33,568 nucleotides of DNA from Rhodoplanes serenus (GTDB lineage: Bacteria > Pseudomonadota > Alphaproteobacteria > Rhizobiales > Xanthobacteraceae). The stretch covers positions 1-33,568 of the forward strand of contig CAMDDZ010000061.1 in NCBI GenBank assembly GCA_945893145.1, read 5' to 3'. Position 1 is the stretch's first letter. The number at the start of each line of letters is the position of its first letter. The notes under the pieces are model-generated. The model was not told where the DNA came from, did not search any database, and worked only from the letters and a program-made list of their open reading frames with translations. The translations under genes and the position numbers were made by a program. Positions 1 through 8,215 of the stretch are shown here, one piece after another.

Positions 1-9
1 AGCGCGCCG

Positions 10-30
10 ACCTCTCCCTATGGGAGAGGT
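10..30. repeat. Short perfect hairpin, intergenic
   Basis: A 9-base perfect inverted repeat (ACCTCTCCC / GGGAGAGGT) with a 3-base TAT loop. No T-run follows on either strand, so it is not a clear intrinsic terminator. Such hairpins are common ends of dispersed intergenic repeats in Rhizobiales. The gene to its left lies outside the window. Confidence 0.5.
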
Positions 31-133
31 AGAACGAGTTTGCCGCACCACCTGACTCATACTAAGGCATCGCGTGATACATTCGCCGTTCCGGCGCGGC
101 CATTCATCACCAACTGCATCGACCTGATCAAAC

Positions 134-712
134 GTGCGGCTCCTTCTCGGATTCATTCTCGCGCTTGTGGTGGCGGCCATCGTCGGCCTCGGCGCCACGT
201 GGCTGACGTTGAGCCGGGGCACCGCGTTCGGCGCGGTCACGCTCGGGCCCTGGACCGCATGGCCGCGCACCGGCACGCGCAGCATCGACCCCTACGCCCG
301 CGCCTCGATCGCGCGGACCGGCGAACTGCCGATCGGCTCCGGCGACGGCGTTGCATTTCTGGCGCGGACCGATGACAGCGGACGCGCGCTCGATGGCCGC
401 TGCGATGTGCTGATCAGCGGCGCGACCCCGCAGGCGCGCTACTGGACGCTGACGCTCTACGACCCCGAGGGCAGGCTGGTGGCCAATACGGTGGAGCGGC
501 CCGGCTTCACCAGCCAGGAGGTGGTGCGGCGCGCCGAGGGTAGCTTCGACATCGTGGTGGCGCCCCGCGCCCGCGCCGGCAACTGGCTGCCGACCGGCGG
601 CGTGGACAGCTACATTTTGATGTTGCGGCTCTACGATTCACCGGTCGGTGTCGCAACCCGCGCCGCGCGTGAAGCGCCGATGCCGTCGATCATTGTGAAA
701 TCATGCCCGTGA
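134..712 (+). CDS. DUF1214 domain envelope protein
   Basis: A 192-residue protein with one N-terminal membrane anchor or uncleaved signal (about residues 2-26, LLLGFILALVVAAIVGLGA), followed by a mostly beta domain. Features such as GPWTAWPRTGTRSIDPYARA and YWTLTLYDPEGRLVAN are typical of DUF1214 (PF06742). The start is GTG at 134; it has no strong ribosome site but is the only start that keeps the membrane segment. The downstream DUF1254 gene begins 10 bases after the stop, so the two are probably co-transcribed. In many bacteria DUF1254 and DUF1214 are two halves of one protein; here they are separate genes. No biochemical role is established. The family assignment is from recognition of the sequence pattern. 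Confidence 0.85.
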   Translation: MRLLLGFILALVVAAIVGLGATWLTLSRGTAFGAVTLGPWTAWPRTGTRSIDPYARASIARTGELPIGSGDGVAFLARTDDSGRALDGRCDVLISGATPQARYWTLTLYDPEGRLVANTVERPGFTSQEVVRRAEGSFDIVVAPRARAGNWLPTGGVDSYILMLRLYDSPVGVATRAAREAPMPSIIVKSCP

Positions 713-722
713 GGATGCGCGC

Positions 723-1274
723 ATGATCCTGCGCTGGCTGCTGTGGCTGATCGCCGGTACGCTGCTCGGCGGCATCGTCCATCTCGGCGCCGTGCTGGTG
801 CTGCCGAACACCGCGACGCAGGACGCCTATTCGCGGCTCACGCCGATCACGCCGGTCAACACGGTTGTGGCGGTGCCCGCCCCCTCGCCGCAAAGCGCCG
901 TGATCCCGTTCCTGGATCCGGCCTTCGCAACGGCGGTGTGCCGCTACGATCTGAGCAAGAACTCGCTCAAGCTCGCGGTGCCGGTCAACCCGGCCTACAC
1001 GTCGGTGTCGTTCTACACCCGGCGCGGCGTCGCTTATTACTCGCTCAACGATCGTGCGGCCGGCCGCCGCGTCATCGAACTCGAACTGATGACGGGCGCG
1101 CAGCGCAACGCCTTGCCGGAGGACGACGAGGTGACGGCCGCCGACCGGCTGATCGTCGAGTCGCCGACGCTGACGGGTTTGATCGTGGTGCGGGCGCTGG
1201 CGCCGGAGCCCGGCCTGATGGCAACCGCCCGCAATACGCTCGCCGGCGTCAAATGCGATCCGCAGTCGCGGTGA
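723..1274 (+). CDS. DUF1254 domain envelope protein
   Basis: A 183-residue protein with an N-terminal hydrophobic segment (about residues 4-27) and a DUF1254-like body: the DAYSRLTPITPVN segment, the DPAFATAVCRYDLS segment and the PVNPAYTSVSFYTRRG strand pair. The ATG at 723 has a GAGGA ribosome site 6 bases upstream, overlapping the stop of the preceding DUF1214 gene, which supports translational coupling. It probably sits in the inner membrane with the domain in the periplasm and may pair with the DUF1214 product to rebuild the fused DUF1254-DUF1214 architecture seen elsewhere. The function is unknown. Confidence 0.85.
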   Translation: MILRWLLWLIAGTLLGGIVHLGAVLVLPNTATQDAYSRLTPITPVNTVVAVPAPSPQSAVIPFLDPAFATAVCRYDLSKNSLKLAVPVNPAYTSVSFYTRRGVAYYSLNDRAAGRRVIELELMTGAQRNALPEDDEVTAADRLIVESPTLTGLIVVRALAPEPGLMATARNTLAGVKCDPQSR

Positions 1275-1282
1275 CCGGTCTC

Positions 1283-1394
1283 GTCATTCCGGCCGAGCGA
1301 AGCGAGTGCCGGAATCCATAACCCCTGCCGAAGTTGTACTCAAATGCAGGGGTTATGGATTCCGGGATCGCCGCTGCGCGGCGCCCCGGAATGA
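1283..1394. repeat. REP-like nested palindrome between convergent genes
   Basis: The 112-base element starts with GTCATTCCGG and ends with CCGGAATGAC. It contains a perfect 20-base inverted repeat (1309-1328 and 1346-1365) around a short loop. It fills the space between the DUF1254 gene and the convergent exporter gene. The outer GTCATTCCGG termini are typical of dispersed palindromic repeats in Bradyrhizobium relatives. As RNA it would fold strongly and could act as a bidirectional terminator or a 3-prime end stabiliser; that role is inference. Confidence 0.85.
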
Positions 1395-1407
1395 CGGCCC
1401 CGCAGCC

Positions 1408-2493
1408 TCAGCGGCTGAAATAAGCGTCCACCTTCATGCCGGTGGTGAGCGGACCGGGCTCCGACAGATCGACCACGACCTCGACCACATCGACGTCGGA
1501 CGGATTGCGCGCGCCGCGCAAGCCGCCGCGGCCGTGCTCGACCAGCGGCGCGAGCGACGCAACCTTGCCGACGAAGTCGCGACCGAGAAACGCCTGCGAA
1601 CGCACCGTGACCATTTGGCCGATCTTGATCCCGCCGAAGTCACGCTCGTCGAGTTCGGCACGCACCCGCAACGACGAGATATCGCCAAGCAGCACCAGCG
1701 GCGCGAGCGCCGACGGCATCGCGAGCTCGCCGGGCTTGACGCTGATCTGGAGCACCGAACCCGAAATCGGCGCGCGGATCGTGAGCTTTTCCACCGCAGC
1801 CTCAGCCGCCTGCAATTCGCTGCGCGCGACGTTGAGCTGGCCGTCGAGCATGCTTGGCAGCGGTGTATCGGCCTCGGCCTTGCGCAACTCCGCCTTCTGC
1901 GTAACGACTTGGTCCTGCGCCTGCGCGAGCGCGGTGCGCGCCGCATTGATGTCGGCCGGCTTGGCACGGCCGGCACGCAGGTCCGCCACCGTCTTGTCCA
2001 GTGCTGAGCGCACGTCGATCAGCGCCCGCTCGGCATCGGCCACCGCATCTTCGGCCTTGCGGCGATCGGCGGCCTTGCCGACGACCAGCTGATCGTTGCG
2101 CGCGCGCTTGCGCAACGCGACCTGTTGCTCCGCGCCCGCCAGGCGCGCCCGCAGCTCGTTGTCGTGCAGCCGGATCAACGGCTCGCCGGCAAACACCTTG
2201 TCGTTGACCTTGACCAGCACGTCGCCAACAACGCCCGGGATTGCCGACGCGATCCTGATCTCGCCCGAGGCGGGCTCGATGCGGCCCGGCGCGACCGCGT
2301 GCCAGCCCTTCTCGGTGGGCGCAACGCGCGGCGTACCCTTGGCGACGTCCGAGAACGCCCACAGGCACACCGCGACGACCGCGGTGATGCCGGCGAGACA
2401 ACCGCCGACCACCATGTTGTTGGATTTCGAGTTCATCACGAACCGCTTGATCATGAGCCAACTTTCGTTTGGATTTTCAATGAGGCTTTGCAT
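1408..2493 (-). CDS. devB-like: HlyD/DevB-type membrane fusion protein of ABC exporter
   Basis: A 361-residue periplasmic adaptor. It has an N-terminal cytoplasmic stretch, one membrane segment (MVVGGCLAGITAVVAVCLWA), and a biotinyl-lipoyl-like strand with HAVAPGRIEPASGEIRIAS. A long alpha-helical hairpin rich in Ala, Arg and Gln follows, then a return lipoyl half (IRAPISGSVLQISVKPGE) and a beta-barrel (LRVRAELDERDFGGIKIGQ). The layout matches HlyD-family adaptors of the DevB type. The ATG at 2493 was chosen because GGAG lies 7 bases upstream; it overlaps the ATPase gene by 17 bases. A later ATG at 2454 is possible. It would link the DevC-like permease to an outer membrane channel, which is not encoded here. 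Confidence 0.9.
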   Translation of the reverse strand: MQSLIENPNESWLMIKRFVMNSKSNNMVVGGCLAGITAVVAVCLWAFSDVAKGTPRVAPTEKGWHAVAPGRIEPASGEIRIASAIPGVVGDVLVKVNDKVFAGEPLIRLHDNELRARLAGAEQQVALRKRARNDQLVVGKAADRRKAEDAVADAERALIDVRSALDKTVADLRAGRAKPADINAARTALAQAQDQVVTQKAELRKAEADTPLPSMLDGQLNVARSELQAAEAAVEKLTIRAPISGSVLQISVKPGELAMPSALAPLVLLGDISSLRVRAELDERDFGGIKIGQMVTVRSQAFLGRDFVGKVASLAPLVEHGRGGLRGARNPSDVDVVEVVVDLSEPGPLTTGMKVDAYFSR

Positions 2494-3181
2494 GGGGCCG
2501 CTCCTCACCGACGAGATTGCCGTCCTGAATTCGAACAATGCGGCTGGCGAACGGAATGAGACGCGGATCGTGCGTCACCACCAGAACGCCGCGCGAGGGG
2601 TCGCGCGCGATCTCGGACAGGATCGCCATGATGGCCTCGCCGTTCTTGGTGTCGAGCGCCGCCGTGGGCTCATCGGCCAGAACCACCGACGGATTGCCGA
2701 CGATGGCGCGCGCGATGGCGACGCGCTGCTGCTCGCCGCCGCTTAGCTCGCGCGGATAGGAATCGAATTTGTGGGCGAGGCCGACCTGCGACAGCGCGGC
2801 GTGCGCCTTAGCGAGTGCGCTTACGGCTTCCTGGCCGCGTACGTCGAGACCGAGACGCACGTTGTCGGCGGCGGTGAGCGTGGGAAACAGATGATAGGAC
2901 TGGAACACGAAGCCGATGTGATCGCGCCGGATCTTGGCGAGGTCCTCGGCGTCTGCGCCGGTGGTGGTCTGGCCCTGGATCGTGACGTTGCCACGCGTCG
3001 GCGTGAGCATGCAGCCGAGCACGGAGAGCAGCGTGGTCTTGCCGCTGCCCGACGGCCCCATCAGCAGGGTCAGCTCGCCGCCCGCGACCGCGAGGCTGAC
3101 GCCTTTCAGCGCCTGCACTTCGCCGGCGCCCTCGCCGAGCGTTTTGGCAACGTCGGTTGCTTCAATGACGGTGGTGCTCAT
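2477..3181 (-). CDS. devA-like: DevA-type ABC transporter ATPase (LolD/MacB class)
   Basis: A 234-residue ABC ATPase. Walker A is GPSGSGKTT (residues 42-50), followed by a Q-loop (FVFQSYHLFPTLTA), the signature LSGGEQQRVAIARA, Walker B VVLADEPTAALD and the switch histidine in VVTHDPR. All catalytic motifs are intact. The ATG at 3181 overlaps the stop of the upstream permease gene as ATGA, a standard translational coupling; a longer reading upstream of that ATG would run into the permease gene. It powers the exporter formed with the permease and the adaptor. Membership of the LolD/MacB/DevA branch is inferred from length and gene partners. Confidence 0.95.
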   Translation of the reverse strand: MSTTVIEATDVAKTLGEGAGEVQALKGVSLAVAGGELTLLMGPSGSGKTTLLSVLGCMLTPTRGNVTIQGQTTTGADAEDLAKIRRDHIGFVFQSYHLFPTLTAADNVRLGLDVRGQEAVSALAKAHAALSQVGLAHKFDSYPRELSGGEQQRVAIARAIVGNPSVVLADEPTAALDTKNGEAIMAILSEIARDPSRGVLVVTHDPRLIPFASRIVRIQDGNLVGEERPHAKPH

Positions 3182-4317
3182 CGGCTGAACACCGTGGCAG
3201 GATCGATCCGCATGACTTTGACGATCGCGGCAATCGCCGAGACCACGCACATCACCACGGTGAGCGAAAACAGGATCGCGGTCAGGCCTGGCGTCATCAT
3301 GATCGGCAACGCGCTTTCGGCGGTGGCATAGACCACGACATAGCCGATACTGGCGGCAAGGCCGAAGCCGATCACCGCGCTCAGCAGCGCCTGCCAGATG
3401 ATCACCTTGTAGAGATAGGTCCCGGACGCACCGATGGCGCGCAGCGTCGCGAACTCGGGCAGATGCTCCTTGGTGCTGGAATAGAGCGTCTGCGCGACGA
3501 TGACGGTGCCGACGATCATGCCGAGCAGCGCGCCGGCGAACAGCGCCGCACCGGCGCCGGTGTCGAACAGCCAGAAGTCGCGGCTGCGATTGCGGAATTC
3601 GGTCGTGGTCAGCACCTCGACGTCTCTGAGGCTCGCCGTCAGCCCGCGGCGGACGGTTTCGATATTGGCGCCCGGCTTCACCTGCACCAGGAAATACGCC
3701 GCCTTGTCGGCTGGCATGCCGGTGAAGGCACGCGCCCGGTCGAGCGCGGTGAAAACATAGGGCGTGGTGGTGAACGACCGCACGCCTCTGGTGATGGCGA
3801 CGACCTGCACCTTCTGCTGGCGGATCTCGGCACGGTCATCCAGTTTGGAAACGCCCAGGCGATCGAAATACGAACGATCGACCGCAACCGCGCTCGGGAT
3901 CGAGAGCGCCGAGACATTGCCTTCGACCACATCCCAGGGGCTCAGGCTCGCCGTTCTGATCTCGGAGCCGACGATGAACACTGGCGTTGTCCCGCCTGCC
4001 GGCAAGCGCCACTCCGCGAATCCGATCACGACGGGCGAGGCGCTCGCGACTCCATCGATCGAGAGCGCGCGAAAGCGCAGCCGCTCGTCGAGTTGCGAAG
4101 GGTCTTCGAAGCTCTTGGTGCCGGCCGGCACGATCCACAGATCGGCCGTCGCGTGATCCACCATGGTGGTGACCATGCGGCCGAAGCCGAGATAGAGGCC
4201 CATCTGCACGTTCACCAGCACGATCGAGAAAACGATCCCGACAATGGTGGCGACGAACCTGATCCGATCGTGGAAAAGGTTTCGCGAGGCAAGCTTAAAG
4301 GTCAGCGATACGTTCAT
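3178..4317 (-). CDS. devC-like: DevC/FtsX-type ABC transporter permease
   Basis: A 379-residue permease. It has an N-terminal membrane helix (FVATIVGIVFSIVLVNVQMG), a long periplasmic domain with NVSALSIPSAVAVDRSYF and VQVKPGANIE, and three C-terminal helices (about residues 255-370) ending in IVKVMRIDPATVFSR, a tail typical of the DevC and MacB/FtsX superfamily. It is first in the permease, ATPase, adaptor order seen in Rhizobiales, whereas cyanobacterial devBCA runs adaptor first. The DevBCA complex of Anabaena exports heterocyst glycolipids with TolC. The substrate here is unknown. The acyltransferase gene ends 46 bases upstream on the same strand. Confidence 0.9.
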   Translation of the reverse strand: MNVSLTFKLASRNLFHDRIRFVATIVGIVFSIVLVNVQMGLYLGFGRMVTTMVDHATADLWIVPAGTKSFEDPSQLDERLRFRALSIDGVASASPVVIGFAEWRLPAGGTTPVFIVGSEIRTASLSPWDVVEGNVSALSIPSAVAVDRSYFDRLGVSKLDDRAEIRQQKVQVVAITRGVRSFTTTPYVFTALDRARAFTGMPADKAAYFLVQVKPGANIETVRRGLTASLRDVEVLTTTEFRNRSRDFWLFDTGAGAALFAGALLGMIVGTVIVAQTLYSSTKEHLPEFATLRAIGASGTYLYKVIIWQALLSAVIGFGLAASIGYVVVYATAESALPIMMTPGLTAILFSLTVVMCVVSAIAAIVKVMRIDPATVFSR

Positions 4318-4363
4318 AGGTCCGTTCGGTGTTCGATTCGCAGCTGTCCCGCAAGCCCAGGAA

Positions 4364-5551
4364 CTACTGCTTGGCCCCGATTACGCGCGAACCGAGGGGA
4401 ATTCCGGCCAGCGCGGCGGTTATGGCCCAACTTGCCAACAGGGTTCCGCCGAAAACGATGGCGGCCTTCAACACGGCAACCAATGGCACGCCCAGCAGTG
4501 CGTATTGCAGCCAGACGATGAATACATAGTGAAGCAGATACATTCCGTAAGCATTGGCAGAAAGACTGTTAAGCGCGTGTGACTGAACTCGGCCAAATCG
4601 CACCGATATGGCCACAAGACACAAGCAACCGCTGGCACAGGCCAGCGCGAACCCGACATAGGCCGCAAATTGCAGCATGAATGGGGCAGCGTTTCCGTAA
4701 TCGAGCGTGAGGCCGGTGGGAACCGCCCACAAACCGAATCCAACAACCGCAGCCAACAGCCAGCGCTGCCAATGGCGGCCCAGCATTCCGTCGGTTGCAA
4801 CCAAGCCGCGTTCGAGCCCATAGGCACCGACCGCGACGCCTGCGAAAAAATAAACCGCATAGTGCAACGGACGACTGAGCTGAAAGCCGAACAGAAGAAA
4901 ATTGCTCCACTCCCACGGTCCGAAGATCAGCGCCAGCGGCACGTAAGCAATCGTCGAAGCGAGCGCGAGGCCGATAAAAAACCGGATCGGCTGCGTGCGC
5001 GCCGATGCAGTCAAAGCGCCAAGCCGGTCTCCCCATTGCGGCGCCAATCGGCACAGCACCAAGGTGAAGAGATTCATCGCCAGCAATTCCCACAGAAACC
5101 ACTGCGGCCCGCTGGGCCAGAAGCCGAGCGCAACCCAGTGCCGCCAATAGGCCGCGACGCTCGGATCGGCTGCCGTCACCAGATAGGCCGGGTAATAGCT
5201 GACCGGAATCAGCAGCAGCACAATGAGGGCCGCCGGCAAACCGATGCGGTTCACGCGATCGCCCAAGAATTTCCAGATGCCCTTGCGCTGCAGGCTCGAC
5301 CAAACGAACAGGCCGGACAGAAAGAACATCATCGACATCAGGCAGACGTCCTGCCACGCGCAGAACAGGTCGAAGCCAAACCAGCGCTGGCTATCGATGA
5401 TCGGAAACGCTTGCCATTGATGCGGTGGAGCGTCGAACGCATAAGCCTTGGGCGGCAGCGCGTCGAGATATGCCAGCATGGAATGGAATGCCAGCACGAT
5501 CAGAATGACGACCGCGCGCAGATTGCTGAGTGCCAGACTGGGTCCCGACAT
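4364..5551 (-). CDS. Acyltransferase-3 family membrane protein
   Basis: A 395-residue polytopic protein with about ten hydrophobic segments. The N-terminal helix carries the motif VVILIVLAFHSMLAYLDA; the histidine is the expected catalytic residue of acyltransferase-3 proteins (PF01757). MMFFLSGLFVWSSLQRKG and ILHY-like YGMYLLHYVFIVWLQY are also typical. Relatives acylate membrane or periplasmic sugars, for example OpgC-type glucan succinylation or O-acetylation of lipopolysaccharide. The substrate cannot be told from sequence. The gene lies 46 bases upstream of the exporter permease on the same strand, so it may be the first gene of that operon and could modify the exported molecule; this is inference. 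Confidence 0.85.
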   Translation of the reverse strand: MSGPSLALSNLRAVVILIVLAFHSMLAYLDALPPKAYAFDAPPHQWQAFPIIDSQRWFGFDLFCAWQDVCLMSMMFFLSGLFVWSSLQRKGIWKFLGDRVNRIGLPAALIVLLLIPVSYYPAYLVTAADPSVAAYWRHWVALGFWPSGPQWFLWELLAMNLFTLVLCRLAPQWGDRLGALTASARTQPIRFFIGLALASTIAYVPLALIFGPWEWSNFLLFGFQLSRPLHYAVYFFAGVAVGAYGLERGLVATDGMLGRHWQRWLLAAVVGFGLWAVPTGLTLDYGNAAPFMLQFAAYVGFALACASGCLCLVAISVRFGRVQSHALNSLSANAYGMYLLHYVFIVWLQYALLGVPLVAVLKAAIVFGGTLLASWAITAALAGIPLGSRVIGAKQ

Positions 5552-5892
5552 GATCCGCTAAGAACTTGCGGAGCCGTTCGGGCTCGATCGGGACGTGCGG
5601 ACCATGAACTCTACGGGGGCCTTAAGACGGCCCCTCCTCCCCCAGAACGCGGCACTCAACGCCTTAGTATAGGACTACCGCCCATAGACGGAGCGCGCCA
5701 GCCTGTGGACAATGTGCCGTCGAATCTGGTTCGGATGGAACCCGTCAGCCCGCGTGCCCCATCGTCGCACTACCGCCAGCCTCAAAAGCCCCGAAGACCC
5801 GCCGCCAAGCCTCGAAAACGCCCGTGAAACCGCCATATTGTGGGCCGATAGGCGGACCTTCGGTTTCTTCAGCCCCAACAGGACAGATTGAA
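5552..5892. other. Intergenic region between divergent genes
   Basis: 341 bases separate the start of the acyltransferase gene (minus) and the DUF2147 gene (plus). The region should hold both promoters. I see no convincing -35/-10 pair, no RNA gene and no repeat. Short open frames here have no recognisable protein character. Confidence 0.5.
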
Positions 5893-6465
5893 TTGAAAGC
5901 ACACCTGCCAAAATTCGTCCTGGCCGCGCTGGTCGCGGCTGCCTTCTCGACAGCCCCGGGGCATGCGGCGGAAATGACCGCAGCCGGTCTCTGGCAAAAG
6001 GCCGATGAGGCGGGCAAGCCGATGGCTTGGTTCCTGGTCGTCGAACGGCCCAACGGGATGTTCGAGGGCGTCTTCGCCAAGCTGTTTGCGCGGCCGCAGG
6101 ACCCGCAAAATCCAACCTGCTCGCGTTGCACCGACGACCGCAAGAACGCGCCGCTGCTTGGCCTGGCCTTCATCCGCGACATGAAGCGGGATGGCTTCGA
6201 ATATGCCGACGGCAACATCCTCGATCCGCGCGACGGCACCGTCTATCGCGCCAAGATGACCGTCGACCCGCGCAAGCGCACGCTGACGGTGCGCGGCTAT
6301 CTCGGCATCCCGCTGCTCGGCATGGACGAGGTCTGGCAGCGCCTGCCCGACAATGCGACCGCCGAGCTCGATCCGGCGATCGTCGCCAAATATCTGCCGG
6401 CCAGCGCATTGGCGAGTTCACCGAACGCGCCGCGTCCCAAGCCGAAACCGCAGCCGCAGCGCTAA
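5893..6465 (+). CDS. Secreted DUF2147 family protein
   Basis: A 190-residue exported protein. The TTG at 5893 is preferred because AGGACA lies 7 bases upstream and it gives a clean signal peptide (LKAHLPKFVLAALVAAAF, cleavage near GHAAEM); a frame open from 5824 would bury that signal. The mature domain contains GLWQKADEAGKPMAWFLVVE, FARPQDPQNPTCSRCTDDRK, DGFEYADGNILDPRDGTVYR and GYLGIPLLGMDEVWQR, the conserved DUF2147 (PF09917) pattern. The C-terminus is rich in Pro and Lys. Two cysteines in the CSRC loop may form a disulfide. Members are small periplasmic beta-barrel-like proteins of unknown role. Confidence 0.88.
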   Translation: MKAHLPKFVLAALVAAAFSTAPGHAAEMTAAGLWQKADEAGKPMAWFLVVERPNGMFEGVFAKLFARPQDPQNPTCSRCTDDRKNAPLLGLAFIRDMKRDGFEYADGNILDPRDGTVYRAKMTVDPRKRTLTVRGYLGIPLLGMDEVWQRLPDNATAELDPAIVAKYLPASALASSPNAPRPKPKPQPQR

Positions 6466-6511
6466 TCGAAGCGGCGCGGCGCTGCAGCAGTTTACCTGAG
6501 ACGGAATTGCC

Positions 6512-6590
6512 CCCGTTCGTCCCCGCGAAAGCGGGGACCCAGCACTTCGCTGCAAAGACTAGGTTCCCGCTTCCGCGGGAACGAACGGAG
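6512..6590. repeat. REP-like inverted repeat with GAAA-loop stem
   Basis: Two 27-base arms (6513-6539 and the complementary arm ending near 6589) match with three mismatches. Each arm holds its own small stem; the left one is GTCCCCGC-GAAA-GCGGGGAC (6519-6538), a stem closed by a GNRA tetraloop. It lies between the DUF2147 gene and the convergent receptor gene and is of the same type as 29551-29570. It could serve as a bidirectional terminator. Confidence 0.8.
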
Positions 6591-6628
6591 TTTGCTTTAT
6601 CGCCCGACAATCAAGCCGCAATGGCTCG

Positions 6629-7621
6629 CTATTCCTTGTCCATTCCGGTCGCCCGGATCACCTTCGCCCACTTGTCGCGCTCGGCGCGATAGAACGCGTC
6701 GAACATCTCGGCTGAGCCGATCATCGGGCGGAAGCCTTGCGCGGCGAGCGCATCGCGCACCTGCGGGAGTTCCAGCGCCTTGTTGTTGGCCGCTTCGATC
6801 TTCTTGATGATCTCGCGCGGCGTGTTGGCCGGCGCCGACAGCCCGATCCACAGCCGCACGTCGAAGCCCGGGTAACCGGATTCCGCGATGGTCGGCAGTT
6901 CGGGGAACGCCGGATCGCGCTGCAGCCCGGTGGTGGCAATCCCGATCAGCTTGCCCTCTTTCACCAATTGCTGCACCGGCGCGATGCTGGAGAACATGAT
7001 CTTCACCTGGCCGGACAGCAGGTCCTTCACGGTTTCACCGCCGCCGCGGTAATGCACCGGCACGGTCTTGATGCCGGCCGCCAAGTTGAACAATTCGCTG
7101 TTGAGATGGGTCGCGGAACCGCGGCCGGCGGTGGCGTAGATCAATTCGCCCGGTTTGGCCTTGGCAAGCGCCACAAATTCCGCGAGCGTCCGCACACCGA
7201 GCGAGGGATGCACCACCAGGATGTTGGCGGTCTCGGCCTGCGGCGCGACCGCGATGAAGTCCTTGCCGAACGCGACATGCATGTTCTTCGACAGGGTCTC
7301 GTTGACGGCGATCGAGGTCGCGGTGTTGAGCAGCGTGTAGCCGTCCGGCTCCGAGCGCGCCACCGACTCGGTTGCGATCACGCCACCGGCGCCGGTTTTG
7401 TTCTCGATCACGACTTGTTGGCCGAGCAGCTCGCCGGTCTTGGCGCCGACGATGCGGGCGATGATGTCGGATGGGCCGCCGGGGGCAAATCCGACCACGA
7501 TCTTGATCGTCTTGTTCGGATAATTCGATTGCGCCAGCACCGCGAACGGCAGCGCCGCGACACTTACCAACGCGGCAACAACAGCAGCGCGCGCGAGCCC
7601 GCGATGTGAACCCTGCAACAT
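6629..7621 (-). CDS. Bug/TctC-family tricarboxylate transporter receptor
   Basis: A 330-residue periplasmic binding protein of the tripartite tricarboxylate transporter receptor family (PF03401). The ATG at 7621 follows a strong GGGAGG site. A signal peptide (about residues 8-31, ending VLAQSNYP) precedes the conserved NKTIKIVVGFAPGGPSDIIAR ligand loop, the PDGYTLL motif, YATAGRGSATHLNSELFN and VPVHYRGGGETVKDLLSGQV. It binds an organic acid or amide for uptake. No membrane subunits (TctA/TctB) are nearby, as is usual for the many orphan Bug receptors of Rhizobiales and Burkholderiales. The following dehydrogenase and GlcG-like genes suggest a carboxylic-acid catabolic setting; the ligand is unknown. 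Confidence 0.93.
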   Translation of the reverse strand: MLQGSHRGLARAAVVAALVSVAALPFAVLAQSNYPNKTIKIVVGFAPGGPSDIIARIVGAKTGELLGQQVVIENKTGAGGVIATESVARSEPDGYTLLNTATSIAVNETLSKNMHVAFGKDFIAVAPQAETANILVVHPSLGVRTLAEFVALAKAKPGELIYATAGRGSATHLNSELFNLAAGIKTVPVHYRGGGETVKDLLSGQVKIMFSSIAPVQQLVKEGKLIGIATTGLQRDPAFPELPTIAESGYPGFDVRLWIGLSAPANTPREIIKKIEAANNKALELPQVRDALAAQGFRPMIGSAEMFDAFYRAERDKWAKVIRATGMDKE

Positions 7622-7681
7622 GACAAAACCCTCCCCGTTTCCGGCCTTGTTCGCCTGCGTTGTTCTCAAAACTTTTATTCT

Positions 7682-8131
7682 TCAAAACTCTTGCGCGTCG
7701 TTCTCCTCGCCGGCCCGCGTGGTCTTGGCCTGCGGGAACGCCGCCTTGATGGCGGCAAGCGCAATCTGCTCGTCCTGCACCGATTTCACGCCCGACACCC
7801 CGATCGCGCCGATCAGGTCGCCGTCGATGATGATCGGCAATCCGCCCTGCGCGGCGATGAACGGAAACGTAGCATAGGCCTTGTGGCGGCCTTCGATCCA
7901 TCGCTCCCAGACCACGCTGGGGCGGCATGTCATCGCAGAGGTGGTGGCCTTGGCGATGGCGATGTCGTCGTTGCCCGGCCGCGCGCCGTCCATTCGGTGC
8001 ACGGCAACGATACGGCCGCCATCGTTGAGGATGGCAATCACCACCTCCCATTTGTTGCGGACGGCTTCCGCCTCGGCGGCCGCCATCATTTTCTTCGCAT
8101 CGTCGAGCGTGATCGCGGGCTTGGTTCGCAT
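7682..8131 (-). CDS. GlcG/HbpS-family heme-degrading-like protein
   Basis: A 149-residue single-domain protein of the GlcG/HbpS family (PF03928). Typical features are ITLDDAKKMMAAAEAEA, VVIAILNDGGRIVAVHRMD, the glycine-rich GLPIIIDGDLIGAIGVSG and the C-terminal DEQIALAAIKA helix. There is no signal peptide, so it is probably cytoplasmic. Family members are linked to glycolate utilisation loci or to heme binding, but no general reaction is assigned. It lies 60 bases upstream of the Bug receptor on the same strand, likely in one transcript. The start ATG at 8131 is the natural one. The 84-base gap to the divergent dehydrogenase gene should hold two promoters. Confidence 0.88.
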   Translation of the reverse strand: MRTKPAITLDDAKKMMAAAEAEAVRNKWEVVIAILNDGGRIVAVHRMDGARPGNDDIAIAKATTSAMTCRPSVVWERWIEGRHKAYATFPFIAAQGGLPIIIDGDLIGAIGVSGVKSVQDEQIALAAIKAAFPQAKTTRAGEENDAQEF

Positions 8132-8215
8132 AGCTCCCTCGCATGGTCCCCTTGGCTCTCACTTGCCTTGGGTCACCGCTAACCTAACATGCGGCCCGGA
8201 CAGCAGGAGCGCATC

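Noticed and set aside
10..30. Rho-independent terminator
   Set aside because: The hairpin is perfect but no T-run follows on either strand.
1306..2007. Plus-strand open frame beginning in the palindromic repeat and running opposite the adaptor gene
   Set aside because: It starts inside a repeat and is antisense to a well-defined HlyD-type protein.
4670..5827. 385-codon plus-strand open frame opposite the acyltransferase gene
   Set aside because: Composition is Arg/Gln-rich with no recognisable fold, and the opposite strand codes a clear membrane protein.
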